A DNA stretch of 37,719 nucleotides from contig JANLHZ010000142.1 of assembly GCA_024653775.1 (NCBI GenBank), positions 1 through 37,719 of the forward strand, given 5' to 3'. The position numbers were made by a program, and so were the translations under genes. This stretch comes from Planctomycetota bacterium. Lineage in GTDB: Bacteria > Planctomycetota > UBA8742 > JACQVU01 > JANLHZ01. The notes beneath the pieces were generated by a model that saw only the letters and a program-made list of their open reading frames with translations, made no database searches and was not told where the DNA came from. Positions 15,362-24,226 of this stretch are shown here, one piece after another. Numbering within the stretch: position 1 is the stretch's first letter; each line of letters starts with the position of its first letter.

Positions 15362-17965
15362 ATGGCACACCTGGAAATCACCGACCTGAAGGGTTCGCGA
15401 AAGGTCGAACTTGACAAGGACTCGATCGTCATCGGCAGGGAGCCGTCGAACGATGTCCAGATTTTCGAGAAGCGCGCGTCGAGGAAGCACTGCGAGTTCA
15501 AAAAGACTGCCGCGGGGTGGACCGCCCGGGACCTCGGAAGCTCGAACGGCACCGTCATCGCAGGTAGCAAGATCAAGGAGATGAGCCTCGCGAACGGAAC
15601 GGAAGTCTTCATTGGGGATTCGAAAATCGTGTTCGTCGACGGGCAGGCCGCTGAGAAGGCCCCCGCTGAAAAACCGGCTGCAAAAGCGCCGGCGACTCCC
15701 GCGCCCGCGAAGAAGGCCGCGAAAGCAGCGCCCGAGAAGCCAGCGTCGAAGCCTAAGGCTCCGGAGAAGCCCGAGCCGATGGTCGCGGACGACGACGATG
15801 AGGACGAAGACCTCGCCCCTCCGAGCTTCGATGACGAAATGCCCGTGGAGGAACCCGCTTCGGCAGGCGCTCCAAAGCAGCCCGAGTTCTACGGAACCTT
15901 CGTGCAGGACGAGAACCGCGCGCGGCTAGAATGCGTCGCGGGCGCGCACAAGGGAGAGATCATCGATCTCGCCTCCATCGAACGACTTTCATTCGGACGC
16001 AAGCCAAGCTGCGATTTCCTTCTGAAGGACAAGAGCGCGTCGGGAAAGCACTTCGAGCTGGCGCACGATTCCGAAAGTCATCGTTTTTTCGTCAGCGACA
16101 TTGGTAGCACCAACGGGACCTACCTGAACGGTTCTAAACTCACCAGCGAGATCGAAATTTCGAACGACGACGAGATCACCATCGGCGCGACGGTGTTTCG
16201 TTTCGTGAATCCGAGAGAAGCCGCGCTGTTCGACGCTCACCTGGACGAGATGAAGAAGGAAAAGAAGGAGCTTGCAAAACTGCGCGCCGAGGAGGAGAAG
16301 GAGGAGCAGAGCAAAAAGGTCGCGCTAGGCGTGCTCGTCGGCGGCGCGGCGGTGATCGTCACGTTGATAGTCGCGGCTGTCTGGACGCTGATTTCGATAA
16401 TGGGCGCGGAGGGCGTGGTGCTGACCGCGGAGGGGAATCTTATTCCGGACGACGTCTGGAGCTTCGAATCCGGCCTCCCGACCACGTTCGAAACCGTCGA
16501 GGTCTATGGGCAGGACGCCGGGGTAGCGCCGAAGGTCGTCGACAAACCAGCCGCGACGGAAGGCGACGGCAAGGCGCTTCGGTTCGAGGTGAAGAACGCG
16601 GGGCCGGACTTCCACCTCGCATTCGCGAGCAAAGATGGCTTCGCGATACCCGCAGGGACGCGGGCGTTCAAGGCGAAGGTCAACATTCTGATGGAATACG
16701 CGGGAGGAATCGCGGGAGTAAGGCTTACTTTCGTCGACGGAAACGACTTCAAGATCGCGGAACGCTTCTCCGACATGCTCGGCTCTTCCGCGGAATGGCA
16801 GGAAAGCATCTTCATCGCGAGAGTCCCTGCAAAGTGCGAAAAGGTCATCTTCTCGATCGTGCTTGCTGGCAAGATCGCGAGCGTCACCGTAGACAATATG
16901 TACCTGGGCGTCGAATCCGATGAAGCCGCCGCGTCGCAGGACGTCACGACGTTCTTCCGCGATCCGAACGACGAAGAAAGCTGGAACCTTGTCGGAGGAC
17001 GCGAAGGTGAAATACGCATCCTCCGCGGAAACGACGCTATAATCGAAGAGAGCCGCTGGTGGCTCGAAAGCGCGAGCGTCGCGCCGCTGCCTGCGTTCCA
17101 GTTCACGTCACGCGCGGACTATCAGGTCGACGGACGCGCGGGCAGGATGAACATCACCGGACGCGCGTTCGATCTGTTCGCCGGGGATTTCTGGAACTTC
17201 TCGAACCGCGTGAACACGCAGGCGAACAACGTCAAGGTCGCTATCGAGAACCTGAGCGCGCCGTCGTCGATCCCGAGCGGCAGCGACCTTTTCATCAGAA
17301 TGGCGCTGAACTCCGATTTCTTCGACGGCCCGATCGAATGGTACGTCGAAGGAAACACCGCGAACGTCTTCCAGGCGAGGGAGGGAATCACGGGCGGCAA
17401 GGTACAGAAGGTCGCGCAGTTGACGCTCTTTTCGAACAGCAGGAACCAGATCGTGTCGGGATCGCCGTTCGTATACTCCGTCAGCTTCAAACCCTCGGTA
17501 GCGATCATCGTCCAGGACGAAACTGCGGGCGGAAAAACCGTCCGGACCTTACGAGTCTACTTCCCCGCGAACCTGACGAACAGTGAAATGACGTTCGCGA
17601 TCCTCGGGGAAGTCATCCGCGCGGAATACGATCGCGCACGCACCCAGGCTCTCGGATTCGCGCTTGCGACTCCAGGAAGGACGATAAACCTGCTCGAGCG
17701 CATAAGGCCTGACTACGCAGGCTATCCGGTACTCGACAAAGAGCTTGAAGAGGACCTCGGCGATCTCCGTTCGAAGGCCGACGGCAAGCTCAGTTCGCTC
17801 AACGAGGCGTGGGATTCGTTCCGCGCGAACACCGCCGACACTGGGTCCTACAATCGCGTACGGACGCTCATCAGCGAGATCGAGGAAAAGTACCCGGAAA
17901 CGGAATACGCGACCCGCGCAGGCGAAATCCTCCGTCTGCTGAACAACACCCGACGCGACGGATGA
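15362..17965 (+). CDS. Membrane-anchored double-FHA-domain protein
   Basis: The 867-residue product binds phosphothreonine through two FHA domains: FHA1 (about 2-93) with GR 25-26, SRKH 40-43 and NG 62-63; FHA2 (about 188-282) with GR 212-213, GKH and NG 251-252. An Ala/Lys/Pro linker and an acidic run (VADDDDEDED) separate them. A charged helix (294-318) leads to one membrane span (about 320-343). The remaining 520 residues would be periplasmic and beta-rich (VWSFESGLPTTFETVEVYG onward), with a helical C-terminus. FHA domains inside and a sensor or scaffold outside suggest a partner of Ser/Thr kinases such as the one at 29069. ATG 15362 is chosen over GTG 15335 because AAGGA lies 8 nt upstream. 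Confidence 0.88.
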   Translation: MAHLEITDLKGSRKVELDKDSIVIGREPSNDVQIFEKRASRKHCEFKKTAAGWTARDLGSSNGTVIAGSKIKEMSLANGTEVFIGDSKIVFVDGQAAEKAPAEKPAAKAPATPAPAKKAAKAAPEKPASKPKAPEKPEPMVADDDDEDEDLAPPSFDDEMPVEEPASAGAPKQPEFYGTFVQDENRARLECVAGAHKGEIIDLASIERLSFGRKPSCDFLLKDKSASGKHFELAHDSESHRFFVSDIGSTNGTYLNGSKLTSEIEISNDDEITIGATVFRFVNPREAALFDAHLDEMKKEKKELAKLRAEEEKEEQSKKVALGVLVGGAAVIVTLIVAAVWTLISIMGAEGVVLTAEGNLIPDDVWSFESGLPTTFETVEVYGQDAGVAPKVVDKPAATEGDGKALRFEVKNAGPDFHLAFASKDGFAIPAGTRAFKAKVNILMEYAGGIAGVRLTFVDGNDFKIAERFSDMLGSSAEWQESIFIARVPAKCEKVIFSIVLAGKIASVTVDNMYLGVESDEAAASQDVTTFFRDPNDEESWNLVGGREGEIRILRGNDAIIEESRWWLESASVAPLPAFQFTSRADYQVDGRAGRMNITGRAFDLFAGDFWNFSNRVNTQANNVKVAIENLSAPSSIPSGSDLFIRMALNSDFFDGPIEWYVEGNTANVFQAREGITGGKVQKVAQLTLFSNSRNQIVSGSPFVYSVSFKPSVAIIVQDETAGGKTVRTLRVYFPANLTNSEMTFAILGEVIRAEYDRARTQALGFALATPGRTINLLERIRPDYAGYPVLDKELEEDLGDLRSKADGKLSSLNEAWDSFRANTADTGSYNRVRTLISEIEEKYPETEYATRAGEILRLLNNTRRDG

Positions 17966-18268
17966 ACGATAGTGGTTAGGGGCGAGAAAATGCAGAAGTC
18001 AGAATGCAGAAGTTCACTCTCAATTCCAACTTCTGCATTACCTAGCGAATTGAATCTGCTCGATATGCCTTGGTAATCGGGAGGAGCGGAGTCTTCGCAG
18101 AGCCTGGATTCGCAAAGAGCCGACTCGCTTCGAAACGCCTGAAAGCTTCGTTTCCGCATCGCTTCGCTTATTTGCTCAAGATTTTTTGCAGTAATTGAGT
18201 GCGAACATTGCAACGCTCTCTGGCGAGATTTAGGATTGAAGCAGTAACGACCTGAAATGAGGTAAATT
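17966..18268. other. Intergenic region, repeats only
   Basis: Bases 17988-18035 repeat cagaagtcagaatgcagaag-like words and their complement (acttctgcatt), another short-word tandem. Bases 18080-18130 carry two ttcgca(a)gagcc-like near-repeats. No ORF with a convincing start or composition is visible. The promoter for the CBS-kor cluster should lie here, but I cannot point to firm boxes. Confidence 0.5.
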
Positions 18269-18754
18269 ATGGGTTCCGCTACCCTGCTGCACGAAGAGCC
18301 GCTTTCGAGAGTCGAAATTACGCCGATGCTCTCGATCGGGAAGGAGACGGCTGTTCTCGAAGTCATCCACAAGATGCAGGAGCATCGGGTCGGCTCCGTC
18401 GCGATCGTCGAAAACGGCACGCTGGCGGGAATCTTCACCGAGAGGGACGTGCTGAAAAAAGTCCTGAGCAAGCCCGCGTCCGAGCGGGAGCTGGTCTACA
18501 AAAAGCAGATCAGCGAGCTTATGACTCCGAAGCCGTACACTCTCCCTATCGAGAGCAGCACCCTTGGGGACGCAACGAAAGTCTTCGACGAACACCGCGT
18601 GCGTCATCTACCGCTCGTCGGTCCGGACGGAAAGGTCGTATCGATAATTACCGTCCGGCATGTGCTGAACTTCCTCATAAGTCTTTATCCGGCCGAGGTG
18701 TACAACCACCCGCCGGAACTGGGTCAGAATCACGATGCTCCAGATGGAGCATGA
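18269..18754 (+). CDS. CBS-pair domain protein
   Basis: The 161-residue protein is essentially one Bateman module: CBS1 (about 15-70: AVLEVIHKMQEHRVGSVAIV, GTLAGIFTERDVLKKVL) and CBS2 (about 85-140: ISELMTPKPYTLP, GDATKVFDEHRVRHLPLVG, VVSIITVRHVLNFL). The TERD motif is typical of nucleotide-binding CBS pairs that sense AMP/ATP or related ligands. There is no attached catalytic domain, so it probably regulates another protein. It lies 33 bp upstream of korA in the same direction, with a terminator-like hairpin over its stop codon, and a second CBS protein follows korB. GAGG upstream of ATG 18269 supports the start. Confidence 0.88.
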   Translation: MGSATLLHEEPLSRVEITPMLSIGKETAVLEVIHKMQEHRVGSVAIVENGTLAGIFTERDVLKKVLSKPASERELVYKKQISELMTPKPYTLPIESSTLGDATKVFDEHRVRHLPLVGPDGKVVSIITVRHVLNFLISLYPAEVYNHPPELGQNHDAPDGA

Positions 18755-18761
18755 TGTTTTT
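18735..18761 (+). terminator. Terminator- or attenuator-like hairpin between CBS gene and korA
   Basis: ATGCTCC (18735-18741) pairs with GGAGCAT (18746-18752) around AGAT, then GATG and TTTTT (18757-18761). The hairpin overlaps the CBS stop codon (18752-18754) and lies 27 bp before the korA start. The stem is only 7 bp and the U-tract is 4 nt away, so partial termination or processing is more likely than full termination. Confidence 0.5.
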
Positions 18762-18787
18762 ACATTATCTTTTAAGAGCAAACTATA

Positions 18788-20713
18788 ATGACAGAACATG
18801 TGAAGCACGCGCCGGGAGTGGAGGAGGTCGAATCCGTTGTGATTCGCTTCGCCGGCGACTCCGGCGACGGTATGCAGCTTGCCGGTACGCAGTTTACAAC
18901 GTCGAACGCGGCGTTCGGGAGCGACTTCGCGACGTTCCCCGATTACCCCGCTGAGATCCGCGCCCCCGCGGGTTCGCTTCCAGGCGTGTCCGGATTCCAG
19001 ATTCACTTCTCGAGCCGCGACATCCACACCCCAGGCGACGCGCCGCAGGTGCTGATCGCGATGAATCCCGCCGCGCTGAAGGTCAACCTCAGCGACCTCG
19101 AACACGGGGGAATGATCATTGCGAACAAGGACGCGTTCACCAAGGACAACCTCACGAAGGCGGGATTCAGTTCCAATCCCCTGGAGGACGGATCGCTGAG
19201 CGGGTACACCCTGCACTCGATCCCGATTTCGACGCTGAACCTCGAAAGTCTTAAGGAAAGCCCGCTCAACAAGAAGGAAGCCGACCGCTCGAAGAACCTT
19301 TTCGCGCTAGGTCTCGTTTGCTGGCTATACGACAGACCGCTCGAACCCATCGTCGATTGGATCCAGAGCAAATTCAAGAAGAACCCCGACACCGCGAACG
19401 CGAACACCACCGCGCTGAAGGCGGGATGGTCCCTCGGATACAATACCGAAATATTCCCCAGCACGTACAGGGTGAAGAAGGCCTCGCTCCCACCCGGAGT
19501 GTACCGCAGAGTCACGGGCAACGAAGCGATCGCAATCGGACTCGTGGCCGCGGCGAAGCTCGCAAACAAGGAACTTCTCTACGGCACGTATCCGATCACG
19601 CCCGCGTCCGACATCCTGCACGAGCTTTCGAAGTTCAAGAAGTACGGCGTAAAGACGTTCCAGTGCGAGGACGAAATCGCGGGAATCTGCGCAGCCATCG
19701 GAGCGAGCTTCGCGGGCGATCTCGGAGTCACGGGAACCTCCGGACCCGGTGTCGCGCTGAAAGGCGAAGCCATCGGGCTTGCGGTGATGACTGAACTTCC
19801 GCTCCTCATCATCAACGTCCAGCGCGGAGGACCGAGCACCGGACTTCCGACCAAGACCGAGCAGGCGGACCTGCTACAGGCGGTCTACGGAAGAAACGGC
19901 GAATGCCCCGTCGCGGTTATCGGGGCGTCGTCTCCCGCAGACTGTTTCGAGGTCACCGTCGAGGCGGTTCGCATCGCGCTGCAGCACATGACCCCCGTGA
20001 TCCTGCTCTCGGACGGATACATCGCGAACGGCGCGGAACCCTGGCGGCTTCCGACGGTCGATAGCCTTAAACCGATTCACGTCGACTACGTCAAGGCATT
20101 CGATCCGGAGTTCCAGCCCTACGCAAGGAATTCCGATTCCCTCGCGAGAGTATGGGCGATTCCGGGAACGCCGGGACTCGAGCACCGCATCGGCGGACTC
20201 GAAAAGAAGCACATCACCGGCGGCGTCAACTACGACGGAGACAACCATCAGTTCATGGTCAATCTCCGCCAGGAAAAGGTCGATCGCATTGCGAACTTCA
20301 TTCCGGAGCAGGACTATTTCGGCGAACTCGGAGACGATCTCGCGATCGTCGGCTGGGGCGGCACCCGCGGCGCGATCACGACCGCGGTCGAAAAGCTCCG
20401 CAAGGAGGGAAGGAAAGTCACGCAGGTGCATGTGCGCTACCTGAATCCGTTCCCGCGGAACCTTAAGAGCGTCTTGCAGAGCTTCAAAAAGGTTCTCGTG
20501 CCGGAACTGAATCTTGGGCAGCTCTCGATGCTGATCCAGACGAAGTGCGACATAAAACCGATAAAACTGAGCAAGGTCAAGGGTCAGCCTTTCATGGTTC
20601 GCGAGATCACGAAGAAAGCACTCGCCATCCTGAGCGGCGAAGATAACGGAGAACCCGTGCCGTTCAACCTGAACGGAAACGACTCCGGAAATTCGAACGG
20701 TACCGAAGCTTAA
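18788..20713 (+). CDS. korA: 2-oxoglutarate:acceptor oxidoreductase subunit alpha (gamma-alpha fusion)
   Basis: KorA with KorB converts 2-oxoglutarate and CoA to succinyl-CoA with reduction of ferredoxin. The 641-residue chain has an N-terminal gamma domain (about 14-190: [46 protein letters not shown]) fused to the alpha domain (from about 235: [78 protein letters not shown]). The C-terminal part carries the domain II/transketolase-C-like fold ([11 protein letters not shown]). This is the two-subunit KorAB type with no separate delta or gamma gene. A 2-oxoacid other than 2-oxoglutarate is possible, but the arrangement and KorB favour KorAB. It is 66 bp from korB. Confidence 0.92.
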   Translation: MTEHVKHAPGVEEVESVVIRFAGDSGDGMQLAGTQFTTSNAAFGSDFATFPDYPAEIRAPAGSLPGVSGFQIHFSSRDIHTPGDAPQVLIAMNPAALKVNLSDLEHGGMIIANKDAFTKDNLTKAGFSSNPLEDGSLSGYTLHSIPISTLNLESLKESPLNKKEADRSKNLFALGLVCWLYDRPLEPIVDWIQSKFKKNPDTANANTTALKAGWSLGYNTEIFPSTYRVKKASLPPGVYRRVTGNEAIAIGLVAAAKLANKELLYGTYPITPASDILHELSKFKKYGVKTFQCEDEIAGICAAIGASFAGDLGVTGTSGPGVALKGEAIGLAVMTELPLLIINVQRGGPSTGLPTKTEQADLLQAVYGRNGECPVAVIGASSPADCFEVTVEAVRIALQHMTPVILLSDGYIANGAEPWRLPTVDSLKPIHVDYVKAFDPEFQPYARNSDSLARVWAIPGTPGLEHRIGGLEKKHITGGVNYDGDNHQFMVNLRQEKVDRIANFIPEQDYFGELGDDLAIVGWGGTRGAITTAVEKLRKEGRKVTQVHVRYLNPFPRNLKSVLQSFKKVLVPELNLGQLSMLIQTKCDIKPIKLSKVKGQPFMVREITKKALAILSGEDNGEPVPFNLNGNDSGNSNGTEA

Positions 20714-20779
20714 AGAATAACGCCTGAAGCGGCGGTGTTGTAAAGGTATAAAGATCGTCTTTTTTATAGAGGCCTATAA

Positions 20780-21844
20780 ATGTCTGAAGTCATTACGGAA
20801 ACCCCGAAACTCACGAAGAAAGATTTCGTCTCTGGCTCGGAAGTGCGTTGGTGCCCGGGCTGCGGCGATTATTCCATCCTCGCGACGGTTCAGAAGACCC
20901 TCGCCGAGCTGGACGTCCCGAAAGAGAAGTATTGCTTCATTTCCGGCATCGGCTGCTCGAGCCGGTTCCCGTATTATATGAACACCTACGGATTTCACAC
21001 GATCCACGGGCGCGCGCCCGCGGTGGCGTCCGGAATCAAGGTCGCGAATCCGGAACTCGACGTGTGGGTCATCTCCGGAGACGGCGACGGCCTTTCCATC
21101 GGCGGGAACCACCTGATCCACATGATCCGCAGAAACGTGAACGTCGTGTTCCTGCTGTTCAATAACCGCATTTACGGGCTGACCAAAGGTCAGTATTCCC
21201 CGACCAGCGAAGTCGGCAAGAAGACCAAGTCCTCGCCCTACGGCGCTCTCGACTACCCGATCAACCCGCTTGGTTTCGCCATAGGCTGCGAGGCGACCTT
21301 CGTCGCGCGCACCCTCGACGTAGACCCGAAACACATGACCGAGGTGCTGAAGCGCGCCCACGCCCACAAGGGTTGCAGCTTCGTCGAAATCTGGCAGAAC
21401 TGCCACGTGTTCAATAACGCCACGTTCTCGGGAGTCACCGACCGCCAGGTCAGAAGCGATCAGGCTATCTACCTCGAGCACGGCAGACCGCTCGTGTTCG
21501 GAAAAGATCGCGACAAGGGAATCCGGCTCGACAATCTCTCGCCGCATATCGTGAACCTGAAGGATAACGGCGTGAAAGAGGACGACCTCATGTTCCACGA
21601 CGAGCACGCGATACGACAGACTCACTCCGCGTTCCTTGCGCATATGGAGTTCCCGGAATTCCCGACTCCGTTCGGCGTGTTCCGCGACGTCGAGCGCGCG
21701 ACCTACGACGAAGCGCTGAACCTCCAGCTCTCCGACGTCCGCGCGAAGGAGGGCGAAGGCAGTCTCGAAGAACTTCTATACGACGGAGACCTCTGGACGA
21801 TCCAGGGAGCGACCGAAACCGTGGAAGTCGACAAATCCAATTAA
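20780..21844 (+). CDS. korB: 2-oxoglutarate:acceptor oxidoreductase subunit beta
   Basis: KorB binds thiamine diphosphate and a [4Fe-4S] cluster. The 354-residue protein shows RWCPGCGDYSIL (residues 23-34), GIGCSSRFPYYMNTYGFHTIHGRA with the conserved C, and the TPP motif GDGDGLSIGGNHLIH...NVVFLLFNN (about 96-124), then YGLTKGQYSPTS. Cysteines at 25, 28 and in GIGCSS, plus a later one, are the usual cluster ligands. The length is slightly longer than many KorB (about 300) because of a C-terminal extension after residue 300 (RDVERATYDEALNLQLSDV). AGAGG lies upstream of ATG 20780. It lies directly between korA and a zinc-ribbon CBS gene. Confidence 0.93.
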   Translation: MSEVITETPKLTKKDFVSGSEVRWCPGCGDYSILATVQKTLAELDVPKEKYCFISGIGCSSRFPYYMNTYGFHTIHGRAPAVASGIKVANPELDVWVISGDGDGLSIGGNHLIHMIRRNVNVVFLLFNNRIYGLTKGQYSPTSEVGKKTKSSPYGALDYPINPLGFAIGCEATFVARTLDVDPKHMTEVLKRAHAHKGCSFVEIWQNCHVFNNATFSGVTDRQVRSDQAIYLEHGRPLVFGKDRDKGIRLDNLSPHIVNLKDNGVKEDDLMFHDEHAIRQTHSAFLAHMEFPEFPTPFGVFRDVERATYDEALNLQLSDVRAKEGEGSLEELLYDGDLWTIQGATETVEVDKSN

Positions 21845-21880
21845 GCGACAAACTGAGTGGGTATCGGAAAGGCGGTCAAA

Positions 21881-22411
21881 ATGGCTGAAACGATCGACGG
21901 TCTCGAATGTACAGGCTGCGGCCACGTTAACCTTCCCGGCGCGGACTACTGCGAGGAATGCAACGGAGATCTCCATCGCGACAGCGACTTCCACCCGCTG
22001 ACCGACGCGTTCGCGGTGAAGTTCATGAACGAGGAGGTGTCGCATCTCTGCAAATACTCCGCGGTTTCCGTCGATAAATCCGCCAAACTGAAGTCCGTCA
22101 TCGATAAAATGGTCAGCGAAGCAATCGGCGCCGTGCTCGTGCTCGAAGGCAGGCAGGTCGTCGGCATTCTCAGCGAACGGGACCTACTGATGAAAGTCGC
22201 GGGCAAGGACGTAGACGTCGACTCCGCCACGGCTGAATCGATAATGACGCGCAATCCGGAGACTCTGACGACGGAATCGAAAGTCGTCCACGCGATCCAC
22301 AAGATGGCTGTCGGAAACTACAGACACGTTCCGCTGACGACCGCTAAAGGCGAGCCGGTGGGAATCCTGAGCGTGCGAGACATAATCCACTACTTCCAGG
22401 AAAGTCATTGA
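21881..22411 (+). CDS. Zinc-ribbon plus CBS-pair regulatory protein
   Basis: The 176-residue protein begins with a zinc ribbon (CTGCGHVNLPGADYCEEC, residues 10-27) followed by a CBS pair: CBS1 (about 58-110: AKLKSVIDKMVSEAIGAVLVLE, VGILSERDLLMKV) and CBS2 (about 118-172: AESIMTRNPETLT, VVHAIHKMAVGNYRHVPL, VGILSVRDIIHYF). SERD is again the nucleotide-site motif. It probably senses adenine nucleotides and contacts another protein through the ribbon. It lies 36 bp after korB. The open frame extends to a GTG at 21857, but ATG 21881 with AAGGCGG upstream is better. Its stop codon is followed at once by a family B half copy. Confidence 0.85.
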   Translation: MAETIDGLECTGCGHVNLPGADYCEECNGDLHRDSDFHPLTDAFAVKFMNEEVSHLCKYSAVSVDKSAKLKSVIDKMVSEAIGAVLVLEGRQVVGILSERDLLMKVAGKDVDVDSATAESIMTRNPETLTTESKVVHAIHKMAVGNYRHVPLTTAKGEPVGILSVRDIIHYFQESH

Positions 22412-22452
22412 TACACATTATTCGTGCCGTCTACGAATTATTCGTAATATCG
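22412..22452 (+). repeat. Family B hairpin repeat, half copy
   Basis: Starting on the base after the TGA stop, ATTATTCGTGCCGTCTACGA and the following ATTATTCGTAATAT match one arm (the AATATT type) of the full family B elements. The matching opposite arm has decayed, leaving CGCGTCCCGAATTTACTG and a distant TAATG. The region to 22575 holds no gene. Confidence 0.75.
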
Positions 22453-22575
22453 CGTCCCGAATTTACTGATTCGCCTCCTGTAATGAATCGCGCGGACTTC
22501 GGCAGGAGCGTTCCAAAGGAACGGTTCGCTTCGCTCACGGTCGCAAGTCAGGCGCGCATCTGAGAAGCCGTGTGC

Positions 22576-22899
22576 CTAAATCATCGAGCGCAGTTCGCCG
22601 GCGAGTTTTTCCTCGCCCTGGAATCCCGCGAGGCGTTTCGCAACGTCGCCGTTTTTGAAGAACAGAATCGTCGGCGCGCTGGAAACCGCGTACTTGATCG
22701 CGAGATTCGGATGATCGATCATGTCGAGCTTCCCGAGTTTGGCTTTGCCGCTGAAATCGACAGCCATCTTTTCGAGGATGGGGAGCATCTTCTTGCAGGG
22801 CATGCAGTAAGGCGTGGTGAACTCGACGAGCACCGCCGTATCCGAGCCTAGCACTTCGGAATCGAAAGTATCTTCGCTGAACGTGTGTAATTCAGACAT
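22576..22899 (-). CDS. Thioredoxin-like protein with CMPC active site
   Basis: This 107-residue protein is a single thioredoxin fold: VLVEFTTPYCMPCKKMLPIL (residues 23-42) and the cis-proline P76 in SSAPTILFF, ending in an amphipathic helix. The redox motif is C32-M-P-C35 instead of CGPC, the buried acid at position 26 is Glu rather than Asp, and both tryptophans flanking the usual motif are absent. Disulfide exchange remains chemically possible, but the redox potential and partners would differ from standard thioredoxin. GAGG is about 10 nt upstream of ATG 22899. It lies just downstream of tRNA-Val on the minus strand; no thioredoxin reductase is nearby. Confidence 0.85.
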   Translation of the reverse strand: MSELHTFSEDTFDSEVLGSDTAVLVEFTTPYCMPCKKMLPILEKMAVDFSGKAKLGKLDMIDHPNLAIKYAVSSAPTILFFKNGDVAKRLAGFQGEEKLAGELRSMI

Positions 22900-22952
22900 T
22901 CCCTAAATCCTCGATCCTGAAACCTGATTCCTGATCTGCCCAATTCCTGATA

Positions 22953-23026
22953 TGGGTGTAACAAGACTCGAACTTGTGACCTCCACGATGTCAACGTGGC
23001 GCTCTAGCCAACTGAGCTATACACCC
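22953..23026 (-). tRNA. tRNA-Val (anticodon GAC)
   Basis: Read on the minus strand, 74 nt fold as a standard cloverleaf: acceptor GGGTGTA with TACACCC, D arm GCTC/GAGC, anticodon stem CCACG/CGTGG with loop TTGACAT (anticodon GAC, codon GUC), five-base variable loop AGGTC, and T arm ACAAG/CTTGT with TTCGAGT. The discriminator base is A and CCA is not encoded. It lies between the thioredoxin-like gene and the DNA methyltransferase. No integrase or duplicated 3' end suggests an insertion here. Confidence 0.97.
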
Positions 23027-23108
23027 GGTATGCGAGTATTCTTGTCGCTGGTTGTACCGCGAGTCAACATCTTTGTTCAAAATAGGCGCAGTATACCTGT
23101 CGATCGTT

Positions 23109-24104
23109 TCATCGCGCTAGCCGACTCTTCGCGATTTCGATTGCGTCCTCCGATATATCGCAGCCGAGGAATTTCCTGCCGAGATTTTTCGCTGAGACGA
23201 GCGTCGTGCCGCTGCCGCAGAAAAGGTCGCAGACGACTTCTCCGGGGTTCGAAAACAGTTTGACAATCCGATCCAGCAGCGCAAGAGGTTTCTGCGTCGG
23301 ATAGCCGGAACGTTCCGGATCGTGCTGCTGCAAGTGCCCGACGTCGAGCCACACGTCCGCCGGCGGGATCGCCTCGTCGTCGTAATAGCGATACACCCTG
23401 CCCGCGCTTTTGATCGTGCGATACACCCTGCCGTCAGCGTCCTCGTGCTTTTTCAGGTGGTTCCATTTATCGCGCCCCGTTCCGCAGGAAGGACATCTCG
23501 CGCGGCTTTGTTCGAGCGCCTCGAAGTTGAAAGTCCACGACTTCGATTTCGTGTACCAGAGAAGCGTCTGATGCTTGCGCGGCATCTGCTTGCGTCCGCG
23601 TCCGCCGGACTCGGAATGCCAGACGATCTCGTTCCGAAACCCTGGAACGACCGCGTTTCCGCGCACTCCGGGACCGAAGATGATGTCGAGCTGCGTCCTG
23701 ACGTAACTCGCGGCGCGCCAGTCGAGATGCACGACCAGCGATCCGGCTGGAGCGAGAACGCGCCAGGTTTCCAGAAACCGCGCGTTCAGCCAGCCGAGGT
23801 AGGCAGCGAGCGATTCCCAGGAATCCTCGAATTTCAGTTCCGCATCGTTCGAACGGCTTTTCGACGTGCGCGGTCGCTGCGTGAAAAACGGCGGATCGAC
23901 GTAAACGAGCTGGACGCTCTCAGAGTCCGTTTGCGCTAGCAGGCTCAGGTTGTCGGCGAGGTAGAGCGCTCCTTCCGCGGAGACGAGCGCTGGTTTCGGC
24001 GGTTTCGCCTTCGCTTTCGTGTCCCGAGCGCTTTCGACCTCGACAAGTGGCATCGGCGAAGGCCAGAGTTTGGGCATAAATTTGGCGGGAATCGTTTTGT
24101 CCAT
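23109..24104 (-). CDS. DNA methyltransferase (N4-cytosine/N6-adenine, beta-class order), solitary
   Basis: The 331-residue protein modifies DNA bases with S-adenosylmethionine. Motif IV is DPPF (residues 70-73) and precedes the cofactor-binding motifs YPTQKP (268-273, motif X) and DLFCGSGTT (293-301, motif I), the order of the beta class. GCDISEDAIEIAKSR (motif II) ends the chain. Residues 1-40 are a Pro/Lys-rich extension. The DNA-recognition part lies between motif IV and X and includes CPSCGTGRDKW. No restriction endonuclease or specificity gene lies beside it, so it seems a solitary (orphan) enzyme. The gene start is 16 bp from a family B repeat. Confidence 0.88.
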   Translation of the reverse strand: MDKTIPAKFMPKLWPSPMPLVEVESARDTKAKAKPPKPALVSAEGALYLADNLSLLAQTDSESVQLVYVDPPFFTQRPRTSKSRSNDAELKFEDSWESLAAYLGWLNARFLETWRVLAPAGSLVVHLDWRAASYVRTQLDIIFGPGVRGNAVVPGFRNEIVWHSESGGRGRKQMPRKHQTLLWYTKSKSWTFNFEALEQSRARCPSCGTGRDKWNHLKKHEDADGRVYRTIKSAGRVYRYYDDEAIPPADVWLDVGHLQQHDPERSGYPTQKPLALLDRIVKLFSNPGEVVCDLFCGSGTTLVSAKNLGRKFLGCDISEDAIEIAKSRLAR

Positions 24105-24120
24105 CGAAGTCGTGGATATG

Positions 24121-24214
24121 ACATTAAATTCGTACCGTCTACGAATTATTCGTAATATTATGCCCGCCGGGGAAAATCGTACGTTAAATTCGTAGACGGC
24201 ACGAATTTAATGTA
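24121..24214 (-). repeat. Family B hairpin repeat, copy 2
   Basis: The arms ATTAAATTCGTACCGTCTAC (24123-24142) and their complement near 24193-24212 match with one mismatch, so the element forms a long hairpin. By the inner-arm asymmetry (AACGTACGATT versus ATTCGTAATATTATG) it is inverted relative to copies 1 and 3. It lies 12 bp downstream of the stop of the minus-strand gene at 24227-24541, so relative to the upstream gene it has the same orientation as the other full copies. Confidence 0.88.
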
Positions 24215-24226
24215 AAACGACCTGCG

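Noticed and set aside
22953-23026. tRNA-Val as an integration site of a mobile island
   Set aside because: No integrase, no duplicated tRNA 3' end and no foreign cluster beside it; the neighbouring methyltransferase alone is not enough.
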